DNA from: Peptoniphilus_A sp022767005
GTDB lineage: Bacteria > Bacillota > Clostridia > Tissierellales > Peptoniphilaceae
Direction of reading: 5' to 3'
DNA: 64,000 nucleotides
NCBI RefSeq assembly: GCF_050315115.1
Contig: NZ_JBNPOJ010000001.1
Span: 164,577-228,576, forward strand
Below are positions 1 to 8,715 of the stretch, in pieces. Under the pieces are notes generated by a model. The model was not told the DNA's origin. It did not search any database and worked only from the letters and a program-made list of their open reading frames with translations. The translations under genes were made by a program, and so were the position numbers. Every line of letters starts with the position of its first letter. The stretch's first letter is position 1.

Positions 1-317
1 AGATTTTTTCCCCTATACTCCTTTAAGACAACAACTGTATCATTTATAATAACTTTCTTTGGATCTAAATAAAAATCCACATCATATGCTAAATTTTCGT
101 CATCATCAGGAACTTTAATACTTCTATAAGCAACAAGTTTATCCCCATCATAAACTCCAATAAAAGCTCCTCCATTATCTATTAAATGTTCCAAATCACT
201 TTTAGAGTCGTGTGAGAAAATTTCTTTATTTTCTATTCCTCCATAAACTTCCGAAGTAAGTTCATAAATTTCATCAATATGCTCTTTTTCTAAAAACTTA
301 AAAATTAATTTTTTCAT
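1..317 (-). CDS. GNAT-like acetyltransferase, N-terminal part
   Basis: Reading from the ATG at 317, about 105 codons are open and run off the left edge. The start MKKLIFKFLEKEHIDEIYEL, the stretch GGAFIGVYDGDKLVAYRS and a following acidic linker match the first strands of GNAT-fold acyl-CoA N-acyltransferases (a beta strand and helix, then a two-stranded hairpin). A late segment (VVLKEYRGKNL) looks like the start of the acetyl-CoA binding motif (usually Q/RxxGxG/A). The substrate cannot be told. No neighbour to the right shares its transcript; gltS is divergent. Confidence 0.6.
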   Translation of the reverse strand, partial: MKKLIFKFLEKEHIDEIYELTSEVYGGIENKEIFSHDSKSDLEHLIDNGGAFIGVYDGDKLVAYRSIKVPDDDENLAYDVDFYLDPKKVIINDTVVVLKEYRGKN

Positions 318-577
318 AGTACCTCAATAATAATAATAAAATTTTATCTAAAAATATATTTTACGTAAAAATTTAGTAATTTTTTCTTTAACGCATTAGC
401 ATAAATAAAGTGTTTTTATAATTGTATAATAAAAATCAGAAATAATCTAGAGAATTATTTAAAAATCTATTTAACAAATTAAATTAGTAACTTCTAATCT
501 TGAAGGAAAGGGATATAAATGTTACTATTTTATTAGGTAGGTATCAATGCAATTATATATTTATTAAGGAGGAAATT
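318..577. other. divergent intergenic region, candidate gltS leader
   Basis: About 260 bases of AT-rich sequence lie between the divergent acetyltransferase and gltS genes. A TATAAT hexamer at 425-430 could serve gltS, which would give it a leader of about 140 nt; no convincing -35 box is seen at 17 nt. A start codon at 500 is in frame with gltS but has a weak ribosome site, so this stretch is treated as leader. Confidence 0.3.
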
Positions 578-1807
578 ATGGAATTTATAAGAGAAAATGG
601 CATTTTAACAATTAACCTCGATTCTATTTTAACGCTTGCACTGGCAGTAATATTACTGCTTGTAGGTTACGGAGTTAAAAATAGATCTTCATTTTTAAGA
701 AAATATTGTATCCCTGCACCAGTTGTTGGTGGATTCATGTTTATGTTTATCACATTTATAGGGTACAAAACAAATACTTTTAACTTTGGTTATGAAAATT
801 TATTTCAATCAACATTCATGTTGGCATTCTTTACGACAGTAGGTCTTGGAGCAAATTTAAAGATATTAAAGTCTGGTGGTAAGCTGTTAATTATTTACTG
901 GCTAATTTGTGGACTTTTATCACTTTTCCAAAATATTATTGGCATCGGTGTTTCAAAAACTATTGGACTTCAGCCAGCTTACGGAATGCTCGCATCATCT
1001 ATATCAATGATTGGTGGACACGGAGCTGCATTGAGTTATGGTAATACATTTGCTAAATTGGGATATGAGCAAGCTCCAGTAGTTGGCGCTGCTGCTGCAA
1101 CTTTTGGTCTTATCTTTGGAGTTGTAATAGGTGGACCTCTTGGAAGAAGATTGATTTACAAAAATGACTTAAAACCTGTTGACGACAATTTTGACTCTTC
1201 AAAACTAGACAGCCTTTTTAAAGAGGAAAAAATCGAACTAACAAACTTAGACATAATTAAAAATGTCGCAGCAATTATTATTTCAATGGCAATTGGCACA
1301 TTAGTTTCCAAGTTTATCGGCAGTTTAATTAAAATGGATTTTCCTGACTATGTTGGTTCAATGTTTATAGCAGTAATACTAAGAAATGTAAATGAAAAAA
1401 TACATCTATATAAATTCAGCGGAAATTTAGTAGATGGTATTGGTGATGTAATGTTAAACCTATACCTTGCGCTTGCACTTATGACTTTAAAACTTTGGGA
1501 ACTTCAAGATTTAATGGGTGGAGTTCTCGTGGTTCTAATTTGTCAAGTAATCTTCATGATAATTTACGCTTACTTCTTCGTATTTAGAGCCCTTGGAAAG
1601 AACTATGACGCGGCAGTTATGTGTGCAGGACTTTGTGGCCACGGACTTGGTGCTACCCCATCTGCCATAGTCAATATGACTGCAATTAATGAAGAATATG
1701 GCATGAGTAGAAAAGCCATGATGATAGTTCCCATAGTAGGAGCTTTCTTAGTAGACATTATATACCAACCAATAGTTCTAACATTTATTAAAACTTTTGT
1801 ACAATAA
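578..1807 (+). CDS. gltS: sodium/glutamate symporter
   Basis: Predicted 409-residue integral membrane protein of the glutamate:Na+ symporter (ESS, GltS) family, which imports glutamate with sodium. About ten hydrophobic segments are visible. Family motifs include the PAPVVGG stretch near residue 50 and the glycine-rich segments SMIGGHGAALSYG (about residue 145) and GLCGHGLGATPSAI (about residue 350), which mark the two inverted halves. The ATG at 578 is preferred over one at 500 because an AAGGAGG site lies just before it. Length is normal for the family (about 400). It is monocistronic, followed by a terminator. Confidence 0.9.
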   Translation: MEFIRENGILTINLDSILTLALAVILLLVGYGVKNRSSFLRKYCIPAPVVGGFMFMFITFIGYKTNTFNFGYENLFQSTFMLAFFTTVGLGANLKILKSGGKLLIIYWLICGLLSLFQNIIGIGVSKTIGLQPAYGMLASSISMIGGHGAALSYGNTFAKLGYEQAPVVGAAAATFGLIFGVVIGGPLGRRLIYKNDLKPVDDNFDSSKLDSLFKEEKIELTNLDIIKNVAAIIISMAIGTLVSKFIGSLIKMDFPDYVGSMFIAVILRNVNEKIHLYKFSGNLVDGIGDVMLNLYLALALMTLKLWELQDLMGGVLVVLICQVIFMIIYAYFFVFRALGKNYDAAVMCAGLCGHGLGATPSAIVNMTAINEEYGMSRKAMMIVPIVGAFLVDIIYQPIVLTFIKTFVQ

Positions 1808-1817
1808 TTTAGTTTAT

Positions 1818-1843
1818 AACCACCTGTCAAAGGGTGGTTTTTT
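1818..1843 (+). terminator. rho-independent terminator of gltS
   Basis: AACCACC pairs with GGTGGTT around a short loop and is followed by a run of T. It starts 11 bases after the gltS stop. Confidence 0.85.
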
Positions 1844-2000
1844 AATTACTTTGAAAATTAAAATAAAAAGCTAAAAATATTTTGAATAATACATTAGCTG
1901 CAAATCGCTTCCTAATAATAAATACATCAATAATTAATAAAATATGAAAGCATTGCTAACATATATTAAACTCAAGTTTATGATTGACTAAAATATATAG

Positions 2001-2034
2001 AAAAAGACCAGAGCTAGTATAAAATAACTCTGGT
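2001..2034 (-). terminator. terminator of the flavodoxin-DUF3793 operon
   Basis: On the minus strand ACCAGAG pairs with CTCTGGT around a 14-nt loop and is followed by CTTTTT. It lies 30 bases beyond the DUF3793 stop. Confidence 0.75.
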
Positions 2035-2064
2035 TTACTTCCAACTTTATGTTCAAGTTTAATC

Positions 2065-2646
2065 TTAATATCCCTCTAAAATACTTTTCATCTCAATAGT
2101 TTTTACTTCATCAAATTTTTCAAAAGCTTTTCTGGAACTTTCTTCATCGTTGAAACACTTCCAATATCCTGTGCATTTGCATATTTTTTTGTGGCGATCC
2201 TTAAAATCAATTACATCCTTTAGAGGATATCCTAGAAATACACCAATTTCATCAGGACAAGTGCCATTAAATCGACTCTTTAATAAACTAAGATAATCTT
2301 CAAGTTTAAAACAATTTTCATAACCCATTGTGTTTAGAAAATCTAAAATCTTTCGCGTGGATAATTTTTTTATAAGTAAATCTTTTTTAAAAAAATAAAC
2401 TAAAATAAAATCCTCTCCCTCATTGAGTTCATAAAAATCTAGTCCTAAAGCTTCCTTTATGAGAAGTTTATTTTTTACCCATAAATCTTTCAATGGTCTA
2501 TTTCCATTTCTTAAGTTCATCATTGTGCCTAATTTTAAATCTTTTAAAGTTGGAGCCACAGTGGATTTTATTAAAGCTAAGATATATTCAAAATCTTTAA
2601 AATTTTTTATATGATTAAAAAATTCAATGAAAATAGATTTTTCCAT
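2065..2646 (-). CDS. DUF3793 family protein
   Basis: 193 residues. It resembles the DUF3793 family of anaerobic Firmicutes: an N-terminal part with TLKDLKLGTMMNLRN, a central RKILDFLNTMGY segment, and the C-terminal signatures PDEIGVFLGYPLKDVIDF and CKCTGYWKCF. The family has no known function but is often found beside flavodoxins, as here (flavodoxin ends 6 bases upstream, probably the same transcript). The conserved cysteines near residue 160 suggest metal or haem/iron handling, but this is only inference. Confidence 0.75.
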   Translation of the reverse strand: MEKSIFIEFFNHIKNFKDFEYILALIKSTVAPTLKDLKLGTMMNLRNGNRPLKDLWVKNKLLIKEALGLDFYELNEGEDFILVYFFKKDLLIKKLSTRKILDFLNTMGYENCFKLEDYLSLLKSRFNGTCPDEIGVFLGYPLKDVIDFKDRHKKICKCTGYWKCFNDEESSRKAFEKFDEVKTIEMKSILEGY

Positions 2647-2652
2647 GATATC

Positions 2653-3081
2653 TTATGACCTTGCAAGATCCTTTCCAAGAGCTTCGCACTCTTCTAATGC
2701 ATCTTCATCTGGATCATCATAAGCAGCAAATCCGTCTGCAACTAATTTTGCTCCAGTATTTTCAACTTCTTCTTGCCAAAGTTTCATCCATTCGCCGTCA
2801 GCCCATTCGTAAGAGCCAAATAGCACAACATTTTTCCCTGAAAGAAGTGGATTTACTTTATCCATAAAAGGTCTCATTTCAGTTTCTTCAAGTTCTTCTG
2901 CACCCATTGCTGGACAGCCAAAGGCAATTCTATCAACATTTTTTACATCATCTTCAGTTGCAGATCCAACTTGGATTAATTTTACTTCAGCGCCTTCGCC
3001 TTCTGCGCCTTTAACAATGGCATTTGCCATTTTTTCTGTGTTGCCAGTTCCTGACCAGTATATTACATTTACTTTACTCAT
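2653..3081 (-). CDS. flavodoxin
   Basis: 142-residue short-chain flavodoxin, a soluble FMN electron carrier. The phosphate-binding loop WSGTGNTEKMA lies at residues 8-18, the 50s-loop equivalent at FGCPAMGAEELEE, and the 90s-loop at FGSYEWADGEWMKLW, where the aromatic residue would stack on FMN. The ATG at 3081 follows a TTGGAGGAAAT ribosome site; an in-frame codon further up (3114) has none. It is the first gene of a pair with DUF3793. Length and motifs match clostridial flavodoxins closely. Confidence 0.92.
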   Translation of the reverse strand: MSKVNVIYWSGTGNTEKMANAIVKGAEGEGAEVKLIQVGSATEDDVKNVDRIAFGCPAMGAEELEETEMRPFMDKVNPLLSGKNVVLFGSYEWADGEWMKLWQEEVENTGAKLVADGFAAYDDPDEDALEECEALGKDLARS

Positions 3082-3287
3082 TTTATTTCCTCCAATTTTG
3101 AAATTTATTATCATCTAACTTTTATTTTAATAAATTTAAAGAGGAATTTTTATATAATATTATAGGAATTTGTTAAATAAAAATCTTCCCGTAATATTTT
3201 GTAATAATTTGGACTCTTTTTAATAAATTTAAGCTCATAGTAAATTATATTAAAAATTATTGACTCTTCATTTAATAGCTTCTAAAT

Positions 3288-3314
3288 GAAAAAACCAAGG
3301 AAACTCCTTGGTTT
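3288..3314 (-). terminator. terminator of the symporter gene
   Basis: On the minus strand AACCAAGGA pairs with TCCTTGGTT with a very short loop, followed by TTTT. It lies 17 bases past the stop. Confidence 0.85.
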
Positions 3315-3330
3315 AATCTTTAAATTAATA

Positions 3331-4530
3331 TTAAATTTCCTTAGCCTTACTATTTTTTCCCTTGCCAGGGACTTTGTCAAATATTCCAGTAACCATTAGT
3401 GCAATTGCACCGTCTGATGTTACATTACATGCTGTTCCAAAGCTATCTTGTAGTGCAAAAATTGAAAGCATAAGTGCTGTTCCTGTATCATTAAAACCAA
3501 GAACTGATGTTATAAGTCCTAGAGATGCAACGACAGTACCGCCAGGCACTCCTGGTGCAGCTATGGCAAAAATTCCAAGCAAAACTATGAATACTATCAT
3601 ATTTGATGTTTCAGGAAGCTTCCCAGTTAAAATCTGTGAAACTGTCATTACAAAGAAAACTTCAGTTAATACAGAACCACACAAGTGAGTGTTAGAGCAA
3701 AGTGGAATTGCAAAGTCTCTAATCTTTGGATCTAGTGTCTTAGATTTCCTAGCACATTCAAGTGCAACAGGAAGTGTTGCTGCTGAAGACATAGTACCAA
3801 CTGCTGTTAAATACGCTGGTAAATAGTGTTTAAATACTTCTTTGGGATTTGTTTTAGAAATAGCTCCTGCAATTGAATACATTACTGTCATCCAAATAAA
3901 ATGCCCTACAATTACAATAAGAATAATTTTTAAGAAAACTGGAAGTTCAGAAATAATTGCACCTTCATATGACAATGCTGCAAAAGTTGTAGCAATGTAA
4001 AGTGGAAGAATTTTTATAACAAAATTATTTACAATAGATAAGATTATTTTGTTTAATTCTAAAAGTAAACTTTCCCAATGTTCTGACTTTGTAACTATTA
4101 CTGCAATTCCAAATAAAATTGATGTAACAAGTGCAGTCATTACAGGCATAATTGGAGCTATTGATAATTTAAAAATTGATTCTGGAATAACATTTCCTGC
4201 TCCAACATTAGATGCGATGTTAAGTTTAGGTATTATTGCCCTTCCTGCCAAAAATGACATTGTAGCTGCACCAACAGATGATATGTAGCATATAATAAGT
4301 GTTACACTTAGTATCTTACCTGCACTTTCCTTTAAAGAAACAATAGCAGGAGTTATAAATCCCAAAATAATAAGTGGAACAATATAACTTATTAAATCTC
4401 CTAAAATTCTCTTAATTGTATCAATTACAACAATAGCAGATTCATTAGAAATTCTTCCTACAAAAATTCCAATAATAATTCCCAGTATTAGTTTAAAAAC
4501 TAAGGAATTAAAAAAACTGTTTTTTTTCAT
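3331..4530 (-). CDS. dicarboxylate/amino acid:cation symporter
   Basis: 399-residue membrane protein of the DAACS family (GltP/SstT type), which takes up glutamate, aspartate, serine/threonine or dicarboxylates with Na+ or H+. The serine-rich hairpin is GTMSSAATLPVALECA (about residue 245), and the conserved helix TGTALMLSIFALQDSFGTACNVTSDGAIALM near residue 350 contains the substrate-binding NxTxD-like sequence. Eight or more membrane helices are visible. It is a single gene with its own terminator and an AAGGAGGAGA ribosome site. Confidence 0.88.
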   Translation of the reverse strand: MKKNSFFNSLVFKLILGIIIGIFVGRISNESAIVVIDTIKRILGDLISYIVPLIILGFITPAIVSLKESAGKILSVTLIICYISSVGAATMSFLAGRAIIPKLNIASNVGAGNVIPESIFKLSIAPIMPVMTALVTSILFGIAVIVTKSEHWESLLLELNKIILSIVNNFVIKILPLYIATTFAALSYEGAIISELPVFLKIILIVIVGHFIWMTVMYSIAGAISKTNPKEVFKHYLPAYLTAVGTMSSAATLPVALECARKSKTLDPKIRDFAIPLCSNTHLCGSVLTEVFFVMTVSQILTGKLPETSNMIVFIVLLGIFAIAAPGVPGGTVVASLGLITSVLGFNDTGTALMLSIFALQDSFGTACNVTSDGAIALMVTGIFDKVPGKGKNSKAKEI

Positions 4531-4775
4531 TTCTCCTCCTTGTAAAATTATAAATTTTGAAGTATTACTTCTTCTACCATTTTACCACTGTATTAAAAAA
4601 ATTGTATTAAAACTTTTAAAATTTAATTTACATATATAAATTATTTTAGATTGTTTACTAAATGTATCTAAAAGTCAAAACTTAAAAAATAATTACAAGA
4701 TTATAATAAATTTGTTGATTATTGAGATAGAAAAGGATATCTTAAAAACAAAAGAAATAAATAAGGAAGTATCTT

Positions 4776-5144
4776 ATGAAGCAAGATATAATAAAATTAA
4801 ATGTGTCAAATAATAACATAAGCGAATACAAAGTTTTTGAAGGAATGAAATTATATTCAGAGATGTTTAAATCTGAAGATGGAAAAAAATTAACCAATAA
4901 AAGAGTATTTGTAACGAAAAATCAAAATTATGTTTATTATGAAAGGACAGATGTGAATTGGAATTATTGGTCAGATAAAAGAAAATATTACAATAGCTTT
5001 GACATAAGTGAAATAAAAAGTGATATAAAATTTGAAGTGTCATCAAAATTAGAAGATTTTACTAAATACTTAGGTGACGAAATAATAAAAAAAATTAAGC
5101 TTAAAGAAAAAAATGGAGAAATAATAGAAGTTCTTGATATTTAA
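4776..5144 (+). CDS. EXLDI-type small protein
   Basis: 122-residue, charged, soluble-looking protein that ends in EVLDI. Length and this exact tail match the EXLDI family, whose members average about 120 residues and finish on E-x-L-D-I. The core KKLTNKRVFVTKNQNYVYYER is followed by a tyrosine-rich segment. No function is known for the family. The start has an AAGGAAG site. It is isolated: both neighbours are on the other strand. Confidence 0.7.
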   Translation: MKQDIIKLNVSNNNISEYKVFEGMKLYSEMFKSEDGKKLTNKRVFVTKNQNYVYYERTDVNWNYWSDKRKYYNSFDISEIKSDIKFEVSSKLEDFTKYLGDEIIKKIKLKEKNGEIIEVLDI

Positions 5145-5254
5145 TCTATTTATATTTTTGGTATACAATTTGGACTAATGCTTTTTAGACTATTGCCTTC
5201 TGATAACAGAAAGTGTAGCTCTTTGACAATTAGTGTTGGTGGAGGAAATTATTG

Positions 5255-5294
5255 ATATATGGTTTAAGGTTTATTGCCTAAACCATATATTTTT
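5255..5294 (+). terminator. terminator downstream of the EXLDI gene
   Basis: Twelve bases (ATATATGGTTTA) pair with TAAACCATATAT, with an extra GG/CC pair next to the loop, followed by TTTT. The arms are nearly perfect, so it may act in both directions. Confidence 0.75.
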
Positions 5295-5555
5295 ATGTTA
5301 AAAACATAGGGTAATTCTAAATTAGAAATTATAAAAGTAGTAGAACTCTAAATACTCTTTTATAACATAAGAAAAAAAGTTTGAAGACAAAAATCCAATT
5401 TAAAAGATTTATTCATTTTATAAAAACCTAACAAGGATATTTATGGTAGTTTGATTTTATGTCTATTTTAATTGCATACTATAAAGTAGTGCTGACGATT
5501 TCTTACCAACACTATTCTTAAAACCATAATCAAGTTTAAAAATCTCAGACTGCAT

Positions 5556-5582
5556 AAAAAGAGAGCCCTATGGCTCTCTTTT
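5556..5582 (-). terminator. terminator of the NlpC/P60 gene
   Basis: AAAAGAGAGCC pairs with GGCTCTCTTTT around a 4-base loop and is flanked by A and T runs on both sides, so it can work for the minus-strand gene ending at 5591 and probably in both directions. Confidence 0.85.
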
Positions 5583-5590
5583 AAAAATTC

Positions 5591-6724
5591 TTATATAATA
5601 CGTGTTGCGTTTACATATCTATCTTGATAATAATCTTCAGAAAGTGAAGAAGTCATAACCTTACCTTGTCCTGATGAAGCGTGAATGAATTTTCCATTCC
5701 CAACATAAATTCCAACATGACTAACTCCATTACCTGTTGTATTAAAGAATATTAAATCTCCTTCTTGTAAATCAGATTTTGAAACTTGTTTTCCAAAAGT
5801 TGACTGTGAAGCAGAAGATCTTGGAATTGATATTCCTAGTTCATCGTTATAAATTGAATAAACTAATCCTGAACAATCATATCCTTCTTTACCTGTATCA
5901 CCATATACATAAGTTGATCCAAGCTTACTTTCTGCAGAAGAAATTACTTTACCTGCTATTGAAGCATTAGGTGCAGCAACTTTTTTGAATTCTTTAATTT
6001 CTTTTAAATCTTTATTTTTAATAACTTCTTGAATTTCTTTTTCATCAGCAGACATAAGTGATTTTTCATCTACCTTAACATCTTCAGCTTTTTCTAATTT
6101 TAACCCTGATAAAATATTCAAATTTTTTGCTTCAACATTATAATAATTTCCATTGTCTTGAATTACAAAAAATCCATTATTATAATCAACAACATTAACA
6201 ACTTGATTCTTATTTAAGTTTATTTTTTTCCCATTGTCACTTCTTGCAACTGTATTGTTTTTTACTTGAACTTCAGTTACATTGTTTCTCTTATCAGAAA
6301 TCTTTTTAAGTGCAGTTCTATCAACACTTCCTACAGTTCCGTCATTACATTTTATCTTTGCTTTATTGTTGTCTATTGAAACTCCAATTGCATATTCATC
6401 TATAAATAAGTTCCTAATAATTCTACCATTATCATCTAAAATCGGACTTGCCTTGATAACCTTGTATGTAGGAACATTTACTTCTGTAAGTAAAATTTTT
6501 TCTTGTGGAATAGTAACTTTTGCCTTACCCTTTTGAACATAATATTCATTTCCCTTGTTTTCAAGTATTTCTACTTTTTCTCCAATAGAAAATTCAATTT
6601 CACTTCCACTATATGTTTTTTGTACATGTTCGTTAATAAATACTCCTGTATCTTTCATGCCAACTATTGAAACTGCACATAATGCAAAAAGACCAAGTGG
6701 CAATTTATTTTTTAAGGAAACCAA
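5591..6724 (-). CDS. secreted NlpC/P60 cell-wall peptidase with SH3-like repeats
   Basis: 377 residues. A short basic N-terminus and a hydrophobic stretch (LPLGLFALCAVSIVGM) form a signal peptide or anchor. The middle carries SH3b-like repeats (GEKVEILENKGNEYYVQKGK; KNQVVNVVDYNNGFFVIQDN). The last 110 residues are an NlpC/P60 domain with catalytic Cys in YDCSGLVYSIY, then His in GVSHVGIYVGNGKFIHASS. It probably cuts peptidoglycan stem peptides in daughter-cell separation or turnover. A TTG at 6724 is chosen because AGGAG lies 9 bases upstream; the in-frame TTG at 6733 would touch that site. Confidence 0.85.
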   Translation of the reverse strand: MVSLKNKLPLGLFALCAVSIVGMKDTGVFINEHVQKTYSGSEIEFSIGEKVEILENKGNEYYVQKGKAKVTIPQEKILLTEVNVPTYKVIKASPILDDNGRIIRNLFIDEYAIGVSIDNNKAKIKCNDGTVGSVDRTALKKISDKRNNVTEVQVKNNTVARSDNGKKINLNKNQVVNVVDYNNGFFVIQDNGNYYNVEAKNLNILSGLKLEKAEDVKVDEKSLMSADEKEIQEVIKNKDLKEIKEFKKVAAPNASIAGKVISSAESKLGSTYVYGDTGKEGYDCSGLVYSIYNDELGISIPRSSASQSTFGKQVSKSDLQEGDLIFFNTTGNGVSHVGIYVGNGKFIHASSGQGKVMTSSLSEDYYQDRYVNATRII

Positions 6725-6914
6725 TACTAACAACTCCTATACTCTTTATTTTATATCTTTTAAGAAATTTATTGCGTACTATTTTTTATTACTTATTAAG
6801 TATAGCAAAGTTATTACAAAAAAACAACAAAAAGTTACAAAAAAGTTAAATTAATTTTAACTATTTTGTAACCTTTGCCATTTCCAGTATTTTTTTGTGT
6901 TTAAAATAAAATAT

Positions 6915-7245
6915 GTAGTAAGTAAATCTATAAGCCGCGTTCTGTTTTGTCAACTATCTATCTTGGATTATAGTCGCCTATAATCTCTAGCAACCTACCT
7001 ACTGGCAGATGCGAGCAACATCTGTTATTCCTATTTGGTTTTGCTCCGAATGGGGTTTACATAGCATCATTATCACTAATGATCTGGTGAGCTCTTACCT
7101 CGCCTTTCCAACCTTACCCAAAAGGGCGGTTTATTTCTGTTGCACTAGCCTTAGGGTCGCCCCCACTGGCCGTTAGCCAGCATCCTTGCTCTGTGGAGCG
7201 CGGACTTTCCTCACATATGTGCAGTTGACCAATTTACTTACTTAA
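6915..7245 (-). ncRNA. rnpB: RNase P RNA
   Basis: The minus strand carries the conserved core of bacterial RNase P RNA: GAGGAAAGTCCGCGCTCC near the 5' end, GGGGGCGACC, and the 3' core ACAGAACGCGGCTTATAG. The ends GTAAGTAAATT and GATTTACTTAC pair to form helix P1, which sets both termini to within a few bases. It cleaves the 5' leader of pre-tRNAs. It lies directly downstream of the nif3-like gene on the same strand. Confidence 0.95.
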
Positions 7246-7247
7246 AT

Positions 7248-7276
7248 AGTTTAACATTAAAAACGTCAAATATCAA
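7248..7276 (-). promoter_or_regulatory. candidate rnpB promoter
   Basis: TTGATA (7271-7276) and TAAACT (7248-7253) are separated by 17 bases on the minus strand, and the P1 helix of RNase P RNA begins a few bases downstream. The -35 box lies inside the last codons of the nif3-like gene. The -10 matches consensus only 4 of 6; TTGACG at 7264-7269 with TATTTA at 15-base spacing is an alternative. Confidence 0.4.
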
Positions 7277-8042
7277 GTTCGAAGCTGCTTTCCTCTTCAA
7301 TATAAAAATTTAAACCTTTGAAATTTTCCATAAGTCTATTTTTTATTTTTTCGAGAACTATTTTTTCTGAATAAAAATGTCCCACATCAATTAAAATAAT
7401 TCCATTTTCATAAGCTTTTTGTCCATCGTGATATTTTACATCTCCAGTTATAAAGGCATCTACACCGGATTTTTTTGCATTAGAAATAAATTCCGCGCCG
7501 CTTCCTCCTAAAATTGCAACTTTTTTTATTAATTTATCTTCTCTTCCATAAAACTTGATTTTTTTAACTTGGAGTTTTTCCATTAAAAATTTATTTAATT
7601 CTAACAAAGAGTATTCCTTTTCAAGTTCTCCAACTAAGCCCATGGCTTTTTCTTCTTCATAGGCAAGAATACTTTTATTTTTTAAATTTAACTTTTCAAA
7701 TAAAGTATCATTTACTCCATCCTTTGCAATATCCATAGAAGTGTGATAAGAGAATACTGAAATATTATTCTTTATTAGAGAAATTACATTGTTGCCCATA
7801 TATGTTCCCTGAATTATATTTTTTTCTCCTGAAAAAAACATTGGGTGATGAGTGATTATTAACTTAGTGTCCAATTCAATTGCTTTTTTAATCAATTTGT
7901 CTGTAATGTCTAATCCAAGAATGACAGAATCTGTAACTTCTTTAAATTCAATTTGACTTCCAGAATTATCCCAGCTAAGTTGATATTCATCTTTTGCCCA
8001 ATTTTCCATATAACTTTTAATTTCACTAACTTGATATTTCAT
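7266..8042 (-). CDS. Nif3-like dinuclear metal centre protein
   Basis: 258-residue member of the Nif3/YbgI/YqfO (DUF34) family, a ring-shaped hexamer with a two-metal site. The THHPMFF motif (about residue 64) and C-terminal VDAFITGDVKYHDGQKA and DVGHFYSE supply the expected histidines and acids. This is the short form without the inserted CutA-like domain of B. subtilis YqfO (about 370 residues). It is the last gene of the long minus-strand run and overlaps trmK by 17 bases, a pairing conserved in Firmicutes. Confidence 0.88.
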   Translation of the reverse strand: MKYQVSEIKSYMENWAKDEYQLSWDNSGSQIEFKEVTDSVILGLDITDKLIKKAIELDTKLIITHHPMFFSGEKNIIQGTYMGNNVISLIKNNISVFSYHTSMDIAKDGVNDTLFEKLNLKNKSILAYEEEKAMGLVGELEKEYSLLELNKFLMEKLQVKKIKFYGREDKLIKKVAILGGSGAEFISNAKKSGVDAFITGDVKYHDGQKAYENGIILIDVGHFYSEKIVLEKIKNRLMENFKGLNFYIEEESSFELDI

Positions 8043-8715
8043 CTATTTCCTCCTCTGTCATTTTTAATATGGCCTTAAGTTCAGCACTTCTCTTTGTTGA
8101 CCTATCATTTTTGTTTTTAATGCTACTTATTATATTTTGAAGTTCAATTTTTCTTTCTTTTAAAAATTCTAAATATACTTTTTCTTTTTTTTCTATTAAA
8201 ATCTTTGAAAAATAATAATCCACTTCATTAAAATTTATTTTTTTACCAGTAAATTTTGCAACAAGAATTTCAAAATATCTTTCATCTTCATAAATTATTT
8301 CTTCATCAATTATTAAAAAGCCCATATTATTTAATTCTCTGCGCAATATATTTGTTTTTTGCATAGGTTGTAAAATTAATTTTTTTGCATTTTTAGAAAT
8401 ATCTAGTGAATTTAAAATAATTTCTGCAATTTGAATTCCGCCAAGACCAGCAATAATTATGTCATCTCTTTTTTCATTTACAATTCCATTTGCAAGTATA
8501 TTTTTAATATATTTTTCATTACCTAATTCTTTTGTGAGATCAATAGATTTTTTCAAAGAATTTCTTGAAATATCCGTAGCAATAATATCTCTTGATATAT
8601 TTTTTTCACACAAAAAATTGGGCACATATCCATGATCTGTGCCCACATCAATTACCGAAGCTCCAAAATCTACAAGTTCTGCAATTTTTTTTAGCCTATT
8701 CGACAATTTTATCAT
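8026..8715 (-). CDS. trmK: tRNA (adenine22-N1)-methyltransferase
   Basis: 229 residues, a Rossmann-fold SAM methyltransferase of the TrmK family, which makes m1A22 in tRNA. The SAM loop VIDVGTDHGYVP is at residues 21-32 and IIAGLGGIQIAEI follows the central strands. A C-terminal helical part (about 155-229) is the coiled tRNA-contact domain typical of TrmK. It overlaps rpoD by 4 bases and the nif3-like gene by 17, so the three are translationally linked, as in B. subtilis (sigA-yqfN-yqfO). Confidence 0.9.
   Translation of the reverse strand: MIKLSNRLKKIAELVDFGASVIDVGTDHGYVPNFLCEKNISRDIIATDISRNSLKKSIDLTKELGNEKYIKNILANGIVNEKRDDIIIAGLGGIQIAEIILNSLDISKNAKKLILQPMQKTNILRRELNNMGFLIIDEEIIYEDERYFEILVAKFTGKKINFNEVDYYFSKILIEKKEKVYLEFLKERKIELQNIISSIKNKNDRSTKRSAELKAILKMTEEEIDEISS

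Larger units (their letters stand above)
5145..5590. other. 446-base non-coding gap with two terminators
   Basis: No ORF with a ribosome site is visible. It contains the terminator of the EXLDI gene (5255-5294) and that of the NlpC/P60 gene (5556-5582). A GGTGGAGGAAATTATTGATATATGG string near 5240 looks like a ribosome site but is followed at once by the terminator hairpin, so no gene fits. Confidence 0.5.

Noticed and set aside
5225..5254. Small ORF start with GGTGGAGGAAATTATTG near 5238-5254
   Set aside because: The ribosome-site-like string is followed immediately by the terminator hairpin at 5255, leaving no room for a coding frame.
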